A stretch of DNA of 64,000 bases from Phascolarctos cinereus (GCF_002099425.1 NW_018343973.1:8182501-8246500); one strand, 5' to 3'. Numbered from the stretch's first letter, positions 23,346 to 35,565 are shown. The notes: a model not told the origin generated them from the letters alone. Numbers and translations: made by a program.

Positions 23346-23929
23346 TAAAAGAAAGGACCATGAAATGTTAAACTCATTTTTTCCTTGGTCAAGGTTCATG
23401 TTGCAAGAGAACCTGTTTCTTGCCTGATTGCTTGCTCTGGCTGAAGATTGAGCCGTGGAACTGTGAAACTTAGAAATGAGCTTAGATAAAGGTTATCCAG
23501 AGGCCAGTTCTTATTGCTGGGCCCTAATGTTTGGTGTTTTGATAAGCTCAGGAAGAGATTTTAAATCCTTCCTGTCCATACAGATACACAGGCCAGGGAG
23601 ACACTACAGGATAACCAGATTTTCTGGAGACACAGATAGCAGGACATGCTTGTTCTAAAGAAGAGTTCAGGAACAAAGCATATACTCAGGACATATCCTC
23701 ATGAAGCCAGAAAACGAAGGAGTGCTTATTTCACCATATGGCCAGGGAACCTTAGAAAAGCAGTTCCCAAAAGCCACCAGGCAATTTTTAGGGTGGTGAT
23801 TTCTTAGCAACACAAACAAGTACTTTCTCAATTTTCACCCACAGTGGGCCTATTTCTAATTGATTACTATAGCAAATAGGATTTCCACTTCATATGCTCA
23901 TTTCTTTTTGGAGCTTTAAATCTTGGGCA
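23346..23929. other. Unassigned intergenic sequence
   Basis: Less AT-rich than its surroundings but with no recognised element. The 60-codon frame at 23476-23658 shows no known domain. Confidence 0.4.
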
Positions 23930-24085
23930 ATAGGGTCATATGATTTAGAATTGGAAGGTATTTTATAGACACGGAAGTGAGGTGCAGAGAAGATAAACAC
24001 CTTGTTTGAGGTTGTGCAGTTAGGATAGAGCAAAAATAAGGTGTGAAATAAGTACTCTTACCTCAAAACAGCCCTCTTTCTACTA
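23930..24085 (+). repeat. Old SINE fragment (MIR/MAR type)
   Basis: 'gatttagaattggaaggtat' followed by 'aagtgaggtgcagagaagat' and 'gaggttgtgcagttaggata' follows the decayed order of the marsupial SINE also seen at 868 and 36575. Confidence 0.5.
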
Positions 24086-24149
24086 AGTAAGGTAGGTTCT
24101 AAAATAAATTCTTCAAACTTTTAAAGATTTGGATATTCCTTGATTAATT

Positions 24150-24745
24150 ATACTTCTTTTTGAAATATATTTGTATTTTCAATTCTTAATTCTCTCTTAC
24201 TTTTCACCCCTTCTCCACCTATTGCGAAAGCAAAAATATGGTATTCATTGTACATATGAAATGATGCGAAACATGTGACTGCATTAGTAATATTGTGAAA
24301 ATAAAATCAGGAAAATAAAGGGAAAAATGCTTAAATTTGAACTCTGAGTCCATTAATTCTCTATCTGAATGTGGATAACATTTTTCATCAGGAGCTCTTT
24401 CTAGTTGTGGTGGTTTATTAAATTTTTCAGTTACTAAGCCCTTTACAGTTGATTATCTTTACGATATTGGTTTGACTGTATAGATTGTTCTCCTGGTTCT
24501 GCTTACTTTACTTTGCATCAGTTCATACATGCCTTCTCACATTTATCTGAAACCATTTCCTTCATCATTTCTTATATCACAATTATATTCCATCATTTTC
24601 ACAGAACAAAACTTGCTTAGCCATTCCCCAATTGATGGTCATCCTCTCAATTTCCAGTTCTTTGCCACCACAAAAAGAACTGCTATGAGTCCTTTTCACA
24701 TGAGTCCTTTTCCACTTTTGTTGATCTCATCGAGGATTATTTATA
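24150..24745 (-). mobile_element. L1 3' end, 5'-truncated
   Basis: In reverse complement it gives L1 ORF2 end sequence ('ttgccaccacaaaaagaact' and 'ttcagttcatacatgccttc' on the given strand are the antisense forms) and a 3' UTR ending in the T-rich left edge. Confidence 0.8.
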
Positions 24746-25640
24746 TTTAATTTGAAACATATCAAAGACCTTTTACTTTTAAGGGAGAAAATATGATGCC
24801 TTACTGACCAGATGTTTCCCTTTTTTGAAGAAAAATATCACCAAGTTCTTCAGTAATTCTATCAGAGTATAAAAATTTGAATGGAACTAAACAATAATAA
24901 GCCACTATCAAAGAGTGTAGTGTAAGTCAGAGATGCTGCTAATTGGAAGCCTGAATATGAGATAAGTTATTCCTAATAAATGTTTGAATTGCTCCAATAA
25001 TTATTTTTCCTTGAAGGAAAGTGACTGATGGTATAGTTATTTATCTCTGGCTGTACTACCTGCATAGTTATTTTGGTATACAATTTATCTCTTCTTTCAT
25101 TTTGATGCCTTGGGCATTGTGGGCCAGCAAGGGCAATCATCATGTAATGAACTTTCTGCAACATCTGTGGCACTAAGTTAATGAGGGATCATTTTTCTAG
25201 TCCTAAAGAAATTTGAGTTGAATATCTCCTCTGTAAAGGATGGGGAAATAAGCAAATGATGAAACAAACAAATAAACAAACAAAAAGAGAAAAGCTGGAG
25301 TTGTTGCTGCTACTGTTTTTTCCCTTAATGATGAAAACTCTAAAAGTTGCATTATTTGATGCCATCTGGGTATATTGTAATACTTTCTTGATGTAGAGAA
25401 TAGTCAAACAGCAGGTGTCGGGCTCTCATCTTCTCTTGGGTCATTAGAGTTTTGGGGTGCAGCTAATTGCAGACCACATGGATACCAGGAAATACAACAG
25501 ATATTAACAACAAAATACATTTCAATAAAACTGCAAATTTATTTTCTCCACTGTGAAACACTGAACTTCTTTCTAACATAAATGGTTTTGGCATTATTTC
25601 TTAATCAAATTATTTTTAAAATTGTTGCTATATCTACATA
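24746..25640. other. Intergenic sequence without recognised elements
   Basis: About 0.9 kb. The minus-strand frames at 24973 and 25189 show no known domain. Confidence 0.4.
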
Positions 25641-25644
25641 GAAA

Positions 25645-25844
25645 CACACAGGAATTCTGAGTTGGAAGCAACCTCATTAGATATGTAGTCCAATCTATGC
25701 CTGAGAATGAATCATCAGTACTGAGTGCCCAACAATTGGTAATCTGTCTTCTCTTTGAAGATCTCTAATGAAACAGAGTTTTCTACTTTCTTAGGAATAT
25801 CATTTCATCTGTGGGTAACTCCCCTGACATCAAAACTAAATTTG
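25645..25844 (-). mobile_element. L3/CR1 LINE 3' part, left half of a split element
   Basis: Given strand: 'gaattctgagttggaagcaa', 'gtccaatctatgcctgagaa', 'cccctgacatcaaaactaaa' correspond to the reverse complement of the L3/CR1 3' end. The element resumes at 30024 after the L1 insertion, with 'aaatttg' at 25838-25844 repeated at 30024-30030. Confidence 0.75.
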
Positions 25845-26689
25845 AGAGTAAATTGCTGTAGTTCTCTCATATTCACTCCCAAACAACCATGAAATAGTAT
25901 CCCAGAACAAATACTCGAACAGCAGAGTCAGTGGAAAGATAGGGTAGATTGGTCTTTTAGACTGAGAGACTTGGAGGATCAGTAAGAAAGGTTCATCTCT
26001 CTCAAGTAAAAGAGGAATGCACTCCAGGACAGGAAGTGTTCCAGCAAGCTAGCAGTAAGCCCCATCTCAGCAAACCAGTGAGAGATCCTGAGCCCTGGTG
26101 TGGAGCAGGCAAAAGCCAACAGCAAGACCCCCACATGCCTTATAATAGACAGATGAACTGGCAGAATTTAGCTTTGAGAATCATGACATACTTTGGTGCA
26201 GCTCTGGGCAGAAAAGCACCCTCCAGTGACCAGATTCCATGTGCTTCAGAGTAGCCTCAGGGAAATGCAGAAAAATCCCCCTAGGCCTCAGCACATGCCA
26301 GACACCATCACGAGGACCCCAGGATAGTACCAGGTAAGCTGCCAGACCCCTATAGCCTTCCATAGGGCCAGCCACTCTCACCCCAGCCCCTCAACACAGT
26401 ACCAGATATGAGGGTTCCCCCATGGACCTTAGGGCCACATCAGCACAGCACCAGGTAAACAGCTAGTACCTGTAGCCACTGGTGCAAGAAGCCTCAGACA
26501 GATTCCCTTCCACCCTGGGAGCAAAGATCAAGTTTAAAAGAAAGGAAAAAAAGTAAAAAAAAAAATGAGCAAAAAAAAATGGAAAAAAAAAAAGAACCTG
26601 ACCATAAAAAGTTATTATGGTTTCAGGGAAGACTAAGACACAAACTCAGAAGAGGACAACAATGTAAAAAAAACACATATTGGAAAAAC

Positions 26690-27640
26690 TAAAAGAAAAA
26701 TGGAACATGGTCTCAAGCCTAGAAAAAACTTATGGAAGAACTCAAAAAGGAGTTTAAAAATCACATAAGAGAGGTAGAAGAAAAAAATGGGGAAAAATGA
26801 TATTGATTCAGGAGAATTATGAAAAAAGAGTCAATAGCTTGGAAAACTGCTTAAAAAGTGGAATTGGCCACGTGGAAAAGGAGATATAAAAATCCACTGA
26901 ACAAAGCAACTCCTTACAGTCTACAATGGGCCAAATGAAAAGAGAGTATAAAAGCTAATTGAGGAAAACAACACCTTAAAAGTTAAAATTGAGCAAATGG
27001 AAGCTAATGACTCCACAAGACATCAAAAATCAATCAAACAAATTCAAAAGAATGAATGGAGGAAAATATAAGATGTCTCATGGGAAAAACAGCTGACCTT
27101 GAAAATAGATCCAGGAGAGACAATATCAGAATCATTGGACTACCTGAGAGCCATAATCAAAAGGAGGAACTAACTGGACAGCATATTTCAAGAAATTATC
27201 AAGGAAGACTGCAGTGATATTCTGGAACCACAGAGTAAAATAGGCATTGAAAGAATCCACCAATCACCTCAGGAAAGAGATCCCAAAATAAAAACTCCAA
27301 GGAATACTATAGCCAAATTTAACTACCATCAGGTCAAGGAAAAGTATTAAATTTGGTCAGAAAGAAACAGGGAATCACAATCAGGATCACACAGGCCCTG
27401 GCAGCTGCAACATTAAAGGATTCCAGGTCATGGAACATGATATTCCAGAAGGCAAAGAAGTTAGGACTACAACCAATAATCACTTAGCATAATTAAGCAT
27501 CTTATGTTAAGGAGAAAAATGATCATTCAATGAAATAGAAAGATTTCAAGCTTTCATACTAAGAAGACCATAACTAAACCAAAAATTGGACTTTCAATTT
27601 CAAGACCCAAGAGAAGCATAAACAAGTAAAAAGGGAAAAG
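26690..27640 (+). pseudogene. L1 ORF1p relic
   Basis: Translated pieces include 'NNTLKVKIEQMEANDSTRHQ' (coiled coil, around 26965-27030) and 'DILEPQSKIGIERIHQSPQE' (around 27210-27270), the latter shared with the HAL1 ORF1 relics. Internal stops occur in every frame. ORF1p binds the element's RNA in the ribonucleoprotein particle; this copy cannot be made. Confidence 0.65.
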
Positions 27641-28189
27641 AAAACATAAGGAATTCAATAGAGCTAAACTATCTACATCCCTACATGGGAAGATGATACT
27701 TGTAATTCTTAAAAAAATGTATCACAGTACAGCTAGGAGGAATATACATAGACAGAGAGTGTGGGTATAAAGTGAATTGGAGAGAATGACATAAAAAGTA
27801 AGGAATGAGAAAGAGGAGTACAGTGGGTGCATAAAGAAGAGATGGATATAATGGGGTAAATTATTGCACATGAATAGGAGCAAAATGCCTATTACAGTGG
27901 AGGAAAAGAAGGGAGGGTGGGCAATGAGCATCTCTTGACCCTTATTCTCATTAGCATTGCCTCAAAGATGGAATCAATACACAATCAGTTGAATATAGAA
28001 ATCTATCTTACCTGACATGGAAGTAGAAGGGAAAGAGATCAGGGAAAGAGATCAAGTAAAGGGTGGGGTAGGGACTGACAGAAGTGATGGTTGATCCGGG
28101 AAGATAGTAGACAGAAGCAAACCACTGGTGAAGAGGGAAAGGGTGAAATGAGGGAGAGGGTAGACAGGAGGAAGAATGGGATGGAGGGA

Positions 28190-28720
28190 AATACACAGGT
28201 AGTTATAATAACTCTGAATGTGAATGGGATGAACTCTCCCATAAAACAGAAGTGTATAGCAGAATGGATCAAAAACCAGAATCTTACAATATGTTGTTTA
28301 CAAGAAACACACAAAGCAGAAACACACACAGTGTAAAGGTAAGGGACTGGAGCAGAATCTATTATGCTTCAGCTGAAGTAAAAAAAAAAAGCGGGAGTAG
28401 CAGTCCTGATATCAGACAAAGTAAAACAAAAATAGATCTAAGTAAAAAAAAATAAGGAAGGAAACTACATCTTGCTGAAAGATACCATAAACAATGAAGC
28501 AATATCAACATTAAGCATATATGCACAAAGTGATATAGCATCCAAATTCTTAAAGAAGTTAAATAAGTTACAGGAAGAAGTAGAGAGCAAAGCTATACTA
28601 GTGGAGGATCTCAACTGTCCCCTCTCATAACTAGATAAATCGAACCAAAAAATAAACAAGAAAGAAACTAAGGAGGTAAGTAAAATGTTAGGAAAGTTAG
28701 ATATGACAGACCTTTGGCAT
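28190..28720 (+). pseudogene. L1 ORF2 endonuclease relic
   Basis: The frame at 28091-28336 contains 'ITLNVNGMNSPIKQKCIAEW' and 'ICCLQETHKAETHT', the conserved start of the APE-like endonuclease with the N of 'LNVNG' and the E of 'QETH' in place. Sequence further on still resembles 'DLNCPLSQLDKS' and 'KMLGKLDMTDLWH', the end of that domain, but the reading is broken. ORF2 C-terminal sequence follows directly. Confidence 0.75.
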
Positions 28721-28744
28721 GACTTAGACATAAAGTGTGACAAC

Positions 28745-29660
28745 ATGACCAAATTAGAGGAGCAAGGAATAGTCTACCTATCAGATCTATGGGGAGGCGA
28801 AGAATTCATGACTAAACAAGAGATAGAGAACATTACAAAAGTAAAATAGATAATTTTGATTATATTGAATTAAATAGCTTTTGTACAAAGAAAACCAATG
28901 CAACCAAGATTAGGACAGCAGAAATATGGGAAACAATCTTTATAAAAAGTATCTCTGATATCATTTCTCAAATATACAGAGAACTGAGCCAAATTTACAA
29001 GAATACAAGTCATTCTCCAATTAATAAATGGTCAGAAGATATGGATAGGCAGTTTTCAGATGACAAAATCAAAGCTATCTATAGATATATGAAAAAGTGC
29101 TCTAAATCACTTTTGATTAGAGAAATGTAAATGGACACAACTCTGAGGTACCACTTCACACCTGTCTGATTGGCTAATATGACCAAATAAAAGGAAGTGA
29201 TAAATATTGGAGATGATGTGGGATAACTGGGACACTAATGCATTGTTAATGGAGTGGTGACTGATCCAAACATTCTGGGGAATAATTTGGAACTATGCCC
29301 AAAGGATAACAAAATTGTGCATACCCTTTGATCCAGCAATATCACTACTAGATTTGTATCCCAAAAAGGATAATTAAAAAGGGAAAAGGACCTACATGTG
29401 CAAAAATATTTGTAGCAGCCCTTTTTGTCATGGTAAAATATTGGAAATTTAGGGGATGCCCATGACTTGGGGAATGGCTGAAGAAACTGTGGCATATGAA
29501 TATAATAGAATAATACTGCACAGTAAGAGATAAAGAACAGGCAGATTTCAGAAAAATCTGGAAGGACTTGTATGAATTGATGCAAAGTAAAATGAGCAGA
29601 AGCAGGAAAAACATTGTACACATTATCAGCAACACTATGTAATGTTCAACCATGAATGAC
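28745..29660 (+). pseudogene. L1 ORF2 C-terminal relic
   Basis: Short open pieces read 'YLSDLWGGEEFMTKQEIENI', 'SHSPINKWSEDMDRQFSDDK' and 'IYRYMKKCSK', the order found in the ORF2 region after the reverse transcriptase. Stops and frame changes are frequent. Confidence 0.65.
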
Positions 29661-30023
29661 TAAGTTCTTCTCAGCAACACAATGATCCAAGACAAGTATA
29701 AAGAACTGATGAAGGAAAATGCTAGCCATATCTAGATAAAGAACTGATGGACTTTGAATGCAGATCAAAGTATATTTTTTCACTTGCCTCATTCTGTCTC
29801 ATTTTTTTCTTTTGATGTTTCTCTTCACAACTGTGACTAATATGTAAATATTTTTATAAGACACCACATGTATAAACTATATAAAGCTGCCTTCCATTTT
29901 CAGAAGAGAAAAGGAGAGGAAATGAGGGAGAAAAGTTTGGAACTCAAATCTTGTAAAAATGAATACTATAAAAATTATGTGTAACTGGGGAAAAATAAAA
30001 TGCTTTAAAACAAAACAACAACA

Positions 30024-30440
30024 AAATTTGCCATCAACTAGAGTTTCTTCACTATGCTCACTGCCTTGCTTCTCCATGTTCTTCTGGAAACGCAATGGCC
30101 AAAACTGAACATAGTACTACAGCTGTAGTCTCATTAGGACCAGAGTTCAACATTACACCTTCTTATTTCTGGAAGTTGTGCCTCTCTTAATGCATCCCAA
30201 GAATGCATCAGCTTTGTTGACTGTGATAGCACACTATTGACTCATACTGAGCTTGCAGTCCATGAAATCCTCCAGGCTCCTCTTTTTTTTCAGACAAGCT
30301 ACTGTCTAACCATGCCTTCTCCATCTTGTATGTGTGAAATAAATTCTTTGAACATAATTATAAGGCTTTTCATTTTTCCCTATTAAATTCTAACCTATCA
30401 AAAACTTTTTTTGTCCTCTTCCACTGAATTAGCTACCCTC
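30024..30440 (-). mobile_element. L3/CR1 LINE, right half of the split element
   Basis: Given strand 'ggccaaaactgaacatagta', 'gtgcctctcttaatgcatcc', 'cttgcagtccatgaaatcct' and 'ctgtctaaccatgccttctc' match the reverse complement of L3/CR1 farther from its 3' end than the left half, so the two halves are collinear. Confidence 0.8.
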
Positions 30441-30654
30441 CCTGAGAGAAACACGCCATCTTTGTCTTTATACTTTCAATGGTATTTTGTTAATTTACTT
30501 TAGAATCCACCTTTTAATTTTCTGCACAAATTGTGAGTGCTGAGACACAAAGTAGAAAGGTAAGCATTGGGATGTATAATCAGTTTCCACATGATTGACC
30601 TATTATAACATATAGTGGCAGGTATAGCTTCGCAATATTTTGTGATCCTACAAT

Positions 30655-30892
30655 CCAGCATTAATATAGTACTTTAATGTTTGCAAGGCATTTAACATAT
30701 CATCTCAATTGACACTTATAACAACTCTATAATCTATGTGCTATTATTCCCCATTCTCCATTTCCTCCCAAATGATTAAAAGAAGTTGAATGCAGTTTAA
30801 AGTGACCCAGAGTCACACAAATAGCAATTTGATGCAGAATCTAAACTCAGTTATTCCTGAGTTCAACTCCAATACTCTAGCTTTTATGTCAT
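30655..30892 (+). repeat. MIR SINE
   Basis: 'gcaaggcatttaacatatca', 'cacttataacaactctataa', 'gacccagagtcacacaaata' and 'atctaaactcagttattcct' in MIR order. Confidence 0.7.
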
Positions 30893-31384
30893 TCAACTGC
30901 CTCAAAATTCCTGTGGTTCTTCCTAAACAATTAGCACCTAATGCAGTGCCTTGTGTCCTTTGTATGCTGTATGTGTGTATATTATGATAACATTCACAAC
31001 CCTTTAGAAAAAAGAATCATTAAAAATTTACTAGAGACCTAGATGTAGGCACTAGCTCCAGATCTCATTCTTAATGAGTTTAGATTCAAAATAAATGTGA
31101 CATTTAAATACGTATATGATACTGACTATGCAACCACCAATCAAAATACAAAGACATGTGAGTATATTAGTCACATATTAGTTTTATCTTTTGGGTCTGG
31201 TATTTCTGTTCACTTAAAATTAGGTATACTTGTCATAGAAACCATGGGTGGTAGTTTACTGATATTGGAGGAGTATGCATTCTATCGACATAGCTTGATT
31301 AGGAGCTTTATAACTTTGGTTCCTCACATATGATCTAAATAATATTCCTTTGAGGTAAAAGATGGCATTACCTGTGGAGACTGG
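30893..31384. other. Unassigned intergenic sequence
   Basis: AT-rich. Frames at 30790 and 31097 show no family I recognise. Confidence 0.4.
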
Positions 31385-31610
31385 TATTTATAAAAATTAA
31401 CACTTGTATAGCACATGAAGGTTTGCAAACCACCTTTCTCATAAAAACTCTGTGCCATAAGTAATACAAATATTATCCAGTCAAATTTCCAGATGAAGGT
31501 GAAGATGAAGTTCTAAAAAAATGAATGACTTACCCATGGTCATAGAGATAGTCATTGTCTGAAGTGGCATTCAAACTTATGCCTCCTGATGTGTACACTA
31601 GAACTGTATC
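31385..31610 (+). repeat. MIR SINE
   Basis: 'gtatagcacatgaaggtttg', 'cttacccatggtcatagaga' and 'ggcattcaaacttatgcctc' in MIR order. Confidence 0.65.
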
Positions 31611-31639
31611 TATTTCATATATGTCAGAAAGAACTCCCC

Positions 31640-31835
31640 ACCTGAATATTAGACTTAAGTTTGAATTTACTAGCTGAATAGATGACTCTCTGAACTGCAG
31701 TTTTTGCAACTGAAATGTAGAGATTATATCTTATCTCATTGTGCTGTTGTGATGATAAAGTGAGCTAATGCATATAAAACACAACTAAAATAATAACTAT
31801 TATTATTGTTATCAATGTGTGAAGGTCTGACAAAA
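31640..31835 (+). repeat. MIR-family SINE, 3' half
   Basis: 'gtgctgttgtgatgataaag', 'gagctaatgcatataaaaca' and 'aataactattattattgtta' match the 3' half of the MIR/THER family. Confidence 0.7.
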
Positions 31836-32214
31836 TAGCCCTCAAGTTCTTCCAACATATCTTTGTTGGGTACTGGAGAGGATGTCAACAAATAGCTGTT
31901 TTATCCATAGAACATAAAGAATTTGTTACTGCATCTTTGCCTTAGAGCCAGTTTTATATCATTATTACACTACTAGAGCTATACCAGCTTTGATGGTTAA
32001 CGACCTTTCTGGCTTCTCTGCTACTTGATGGATACCCTAAAGTGGACAACTGAAAACATTTTTGATGCTGTTCCTCATTGTTTCCTTAAAGCATTTTTTT
32101 TCTTTCCAACTCTAATTTATGTTTCATCACATTCATATATTACAAGATATTTTCTTGAAAATTTCTTGTCATCCATTACTTACAAATATCTAGGTGAGGG
32201 AAACATTGCTGTTT
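31836..32214. other. Unassigned intergenic sequence
   Basis: No recognised gene or repeat. Confidence 0.4.
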
Positions 32215-33591
32215 GAATAATGCAGAAAACTATTTCACTAAGATTCTCAAATTTATTGGTATGCAGTTGGGCAAAATACTTCCTAATTATTGTTTTAATT
32301 TCCTCTTCCTTGGTGGTGGATTCACACTTTTCATTCTTGATACTGGTAATTTGATTTTCTTCTTTCTTTTTTTAAGTAAATTAAGCAAAAGTTTATCCAT
32401 TTTATTGTATTTTTTAATGAAACCAGCTATTAGTTTTATTTATTAGTTCAAGAGTTTTCTTAATTTTAATTTTCTTAATTTTTCCTTTGGTTTTCAACAT
32501 TTCTAATTAGGTGTTTAATTGGGGATTTTTAATTTGTTCTTTTTCTAGTCTTCTTTAGTTGTATGCCCAATTCATTGACATCCTCTTTTTCTATTTACTC
32601 ATGTAAGCATTTAGGGATATAAAACTTCTCCTAACAACTGCTTTCACTGTATCCCATAAGTTTTGATATGTTGTCTCATTATTGTCATTGCCTTGAATGA
32701 AGTTATTGATTGTTTGATGCAATTATTGTCTCATTATTGTCATTCTCTTGAATTAAGTTATTGTTGTTTGGTGCAATAATTTTTTTAGGATTAGATCATT
32801 TAGTTTACAATTATTTTAGTCTATCTTCTCATGGCCCTTTACTACATATAATTTTTATTGCATCATGATCTGCAAAGGATGCATTTAATATTTCTGCCTT
32901 TCTGCATTGGATTGTGAAGATTTATGCCCTAGTACACAATCAATTTTTGTGTTTGTGCTATGTACTGCTGAGAAAAAAGTATATTCCTTTCGGTCACCAT
33001 TCAATTTTCTGCAGTGGTCTATCATATCTAACTTTTCTAATATTCTATTCACCTCTTTAACTTCTTGTTTTTTTGTGGTTAGATTTATCTAGTTCAGAGA
33101 GGGGGAGATTGGAGTCCCCCATTAGTATAGTTTTGTGGTCTATTTCTTCCTGTAACTCCCTGAACTTCTCCTCTAAAGAATTTGGATGCTACACCATTTG
33201 GTGCATATATGTTTAGTAATGATGTTAGTTCATTGTGTATGGTGCCTTTTAGCAGGATGTAGTTTCTTTCCTTATCTCTTTTGAAAATTCTATCCACATC
33301 CAGAGGAAGAACTATGGAGTTTGAATGCAGATCGAAGCATACTATTTGCTATTTTTTTCTACTGTTGTGTTTTCTTTCTTCTTTCTAGTGGTTCCTCCTA
33401 CTAGTTCTAATTCTTACTTACAACATCACTAACGTGAAAATATGTTTAATAGGAATGTGTATTGCCACCCTGGGAAAGGAAATGGGGAAGGAGGGGAGAA
33501 AAATTTAAAACTCAAAAGCTTATGTAAGTGATTGTTGATAATTCAAAATAAGTTAATTAAAATAAAAAATAAAATAAAAAAGAATAATGCA
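32215..33591 (+). mobile_element. Twin-primed (5'-inverted) L1 insertion
   Basis: Left part 32225 to about 33283 is antisense L1 ORF2 (reverse-transcriptase start through endonuclease). Right part from about 33283 to 33581 is sense L1 3' UTR starting 'tctatccacatccagaggaa' and ending in an A-rich tail. A perfect 10-base target-site duplication 'gaataatgca' flanks both parts (32215-32224 and 33582-33591), so they arose in one insertion, as in twin priming. The minus frame at 33094-33297 ('LLKGTIHNELTSLLNIYAPN') is the endonuclease relic. Confidence 0.9.
32671..32780. repeat. Tandem duplication of about 55 bp inside the L1
   Basis: The segment starting 'ttgtctcattattgtcattg' at 32671 recurs at 32726 with a few mismatches, carried inside the inverted L1 part. 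Confidence 0.8.
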
Positions 33592-35375
33592 CAAAAATAT
33601 CAGAGAACATTGGATTTGAACTCTGCCTTTCCCAGATCTCAGATCCATCAGTTGGTTTCCCAGTTCTGTTCATAGTCTCTTGAGGCACAGCCAACAGAAA
33701 TACTCACACTGTTTCCGATATCTACTCAGCATTATTTTATAAAAGGGTGCTCTGTCATGGTTTTATTTATTCAATGTTATTAAAGATTCCTTGAAAGATA
33801 GATCAGCTATAACTTTATTCAATGAGCCTCTCAGGAATACAAAAGGAGAAGTGGAAACAAATGCTCATCAAAAGGTTTTGCTTCCAATACAGCCCAAAGT
33901 GATCTAGAATCTCCAGGGAATGGTGAGATTCTCTAGATGCTTCTGTTTGCAAATGAATTTCTGTTTGTGTCAATTAGTGGAATATTAAAGTTTCTGGAAG
34001 AAAAAAACAACAACAACTTTGTCACTACTAAAATAATTTGGACCAACCATGCACGTGGCAAAAACAAAATGGATGAACACTGTCAATTTTCTAGGTTATG
34101 AGATGCAGTTATATAGATAGATAATCTATCATACTCACATCTATATATGGAAAGAAAATTAAAATGCATTGAGTGGGTCCCAGCATCCTATAATGACATG
34201 AGTATATCCTTTTTGGCTTGTATTACACTTCCTTTTGGTAGCCTCCTTTGTATTTGTCTTTTTTCTTGTAAAAGCACATCAGAATGATTAGTGCCTTCAT
34301 GTAATAGTCGACTGTCTTATTGTCAGTCAAGTCAGTCTATTGAACAGCTATTAAATTAGTCTATGATATTTTGCATGGCATTGTTCATGTGAAGAGGGTA
34401 AGCAGGGCAAGGAATATATTAGTTTTTGAAGTTAGATTATGATTTTGTTTTTGCTAGTGTTTTACATGTCCTGTGGTTCATCCCAAGATTTATGTAAGTT
34501 ATTTAAGAGATTGAAAACATTGCAGCATCCAGTGGTAAGAAAATCAGTGCATCCAATTAAACACATCCAATCTGTGTTTATTTAAAGTGGAACACTAAAA
34601 ATAAGCCACAGCAGTGAAATTTTGAAACAATACTCTAATGGATGACTTCCACTGAGCCCCATAAATATGCTTTTTGGGCATTTCCTATTTGCATAATATT
34701 ACTAAGTGGTGTTTAATAATAATGAAATCTGTATGTATTTAGCTCTTTATTTCATAAAATGAAGCTTATCCATTCAGCGCTTGAGTAGAAACATACTAAA
34801 CAGTAAATAAATGTTTATAATGATTTTATCCTCTGAATGACAAATTGGGCATAATTATGTAGGATTGGAATAATATTGCTGCATGCATATGAAATAAAGA
34901 AATAATGAACCACAGCCAATTTCTATACTCACTATTTACCACGTGTAAAAACAAAACAGTGTTGGCATGAAAAAGGAGAATATCTTTGTCAGAGATCCAG
35001 TATCAATAGTATATTTGGAACTGCTCACCATAATGATGCAAATTCCACCAAATGATAACAAATATCTGTCCTGAACCAAATTCTCCCCTACAATTTCGGA
35101 CAGAATTTGTCACATTACACTGAATTAGATGGATCCAGATCTAAAGCCAGATACCTAAATATGATGGGACCTGATGTAGAGGAGAGGCAATGACTAGATT
35201 TGAAGAAATGATGGGCCCTTAAAAAATAAAATGAATAATTAGTTCCTTCCCTCTAGGCTCATCACATCTTAAATGGTTTTTAATGTAATCTAGCCCACTC
35301 ATTTAAAAAATGTTTTGTAAACTCTTGAGATGTTAGTTAAGAATCACAAGATAGCATGTCAGTATTAGGAAAAGT
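33592..35375. other. Repeat-free block, possible conserved non-coding DNA
   Basis: About 1.8 kb in which I recognise no transposon. It is AT-rich with many TAAT-type motifs and an exact octamer 'atttgcat' near 34688. No exon-like frame. Function is not shown by the sequence alone. Confidence 0.35.
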
Positions 35376-35379
35376 GTTC

Positions 35380-35565
35380 TGATATAAAGGGAACAGTACT
35401 AGTCTGAGAGTAAGAAATTTGATATTCTGTTCTTTGATCCTCCATTAATTAACTACCTGAATCAACCACAATTCCTTGGACTCAGTTTCTTCATCTTTAT
35501 AATGAAGGGTTTAGGTCAGATAATTTTGAAAGTCCAGTTGACCTTAAAGTTCTGGGATGTTTAAT
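35380..35565 (+). repeat. MIR-family SINE (THER1-like)
   Basis: 'actcagtttcttcatcttta' and 'ggtttaggtcagataatttt' in MIR order after a decayed head. Confidence 0.65.

Larger units (their letters stand above)
25845..30023 (+). mobile_element. L1 with 5' UTR, ORF1, endonuclease and 3' end but no reverse-transcriptase core
   Basis: About 4.2 kb. 5' UTR 25845 to about 26690 (relatively GC-rich near 26030-26520), ORF1 relic about 26690-27640, spacer to 28190, ORF2 endonuclease start 28190-28720, ORF2 C-terminus 28745-29660, 3' UTR and A-rich tail to 30023. The RT core expected between endonuclease and C-terminus is absent. Flanking 'aaatttg' repeats (25838-25844, 30024-30030) and continuity of L3 sequence across the gap show a single insertion into the L3. 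ORF1 and ORF2 both carry several stops. Confidence 0.75.

Noticed and set aside
23346-23929. Slightly less AT-rich segment considered as an exon
   Set aside because: No open frame bounded by plausible splice sites and no recognisable protein similarity.
25300-25330. GTTGTTGCTGCTACTG segment considered as a small-RNA or repeat motif
   Set aside because: Too short and with no stem-loop or repeat context.
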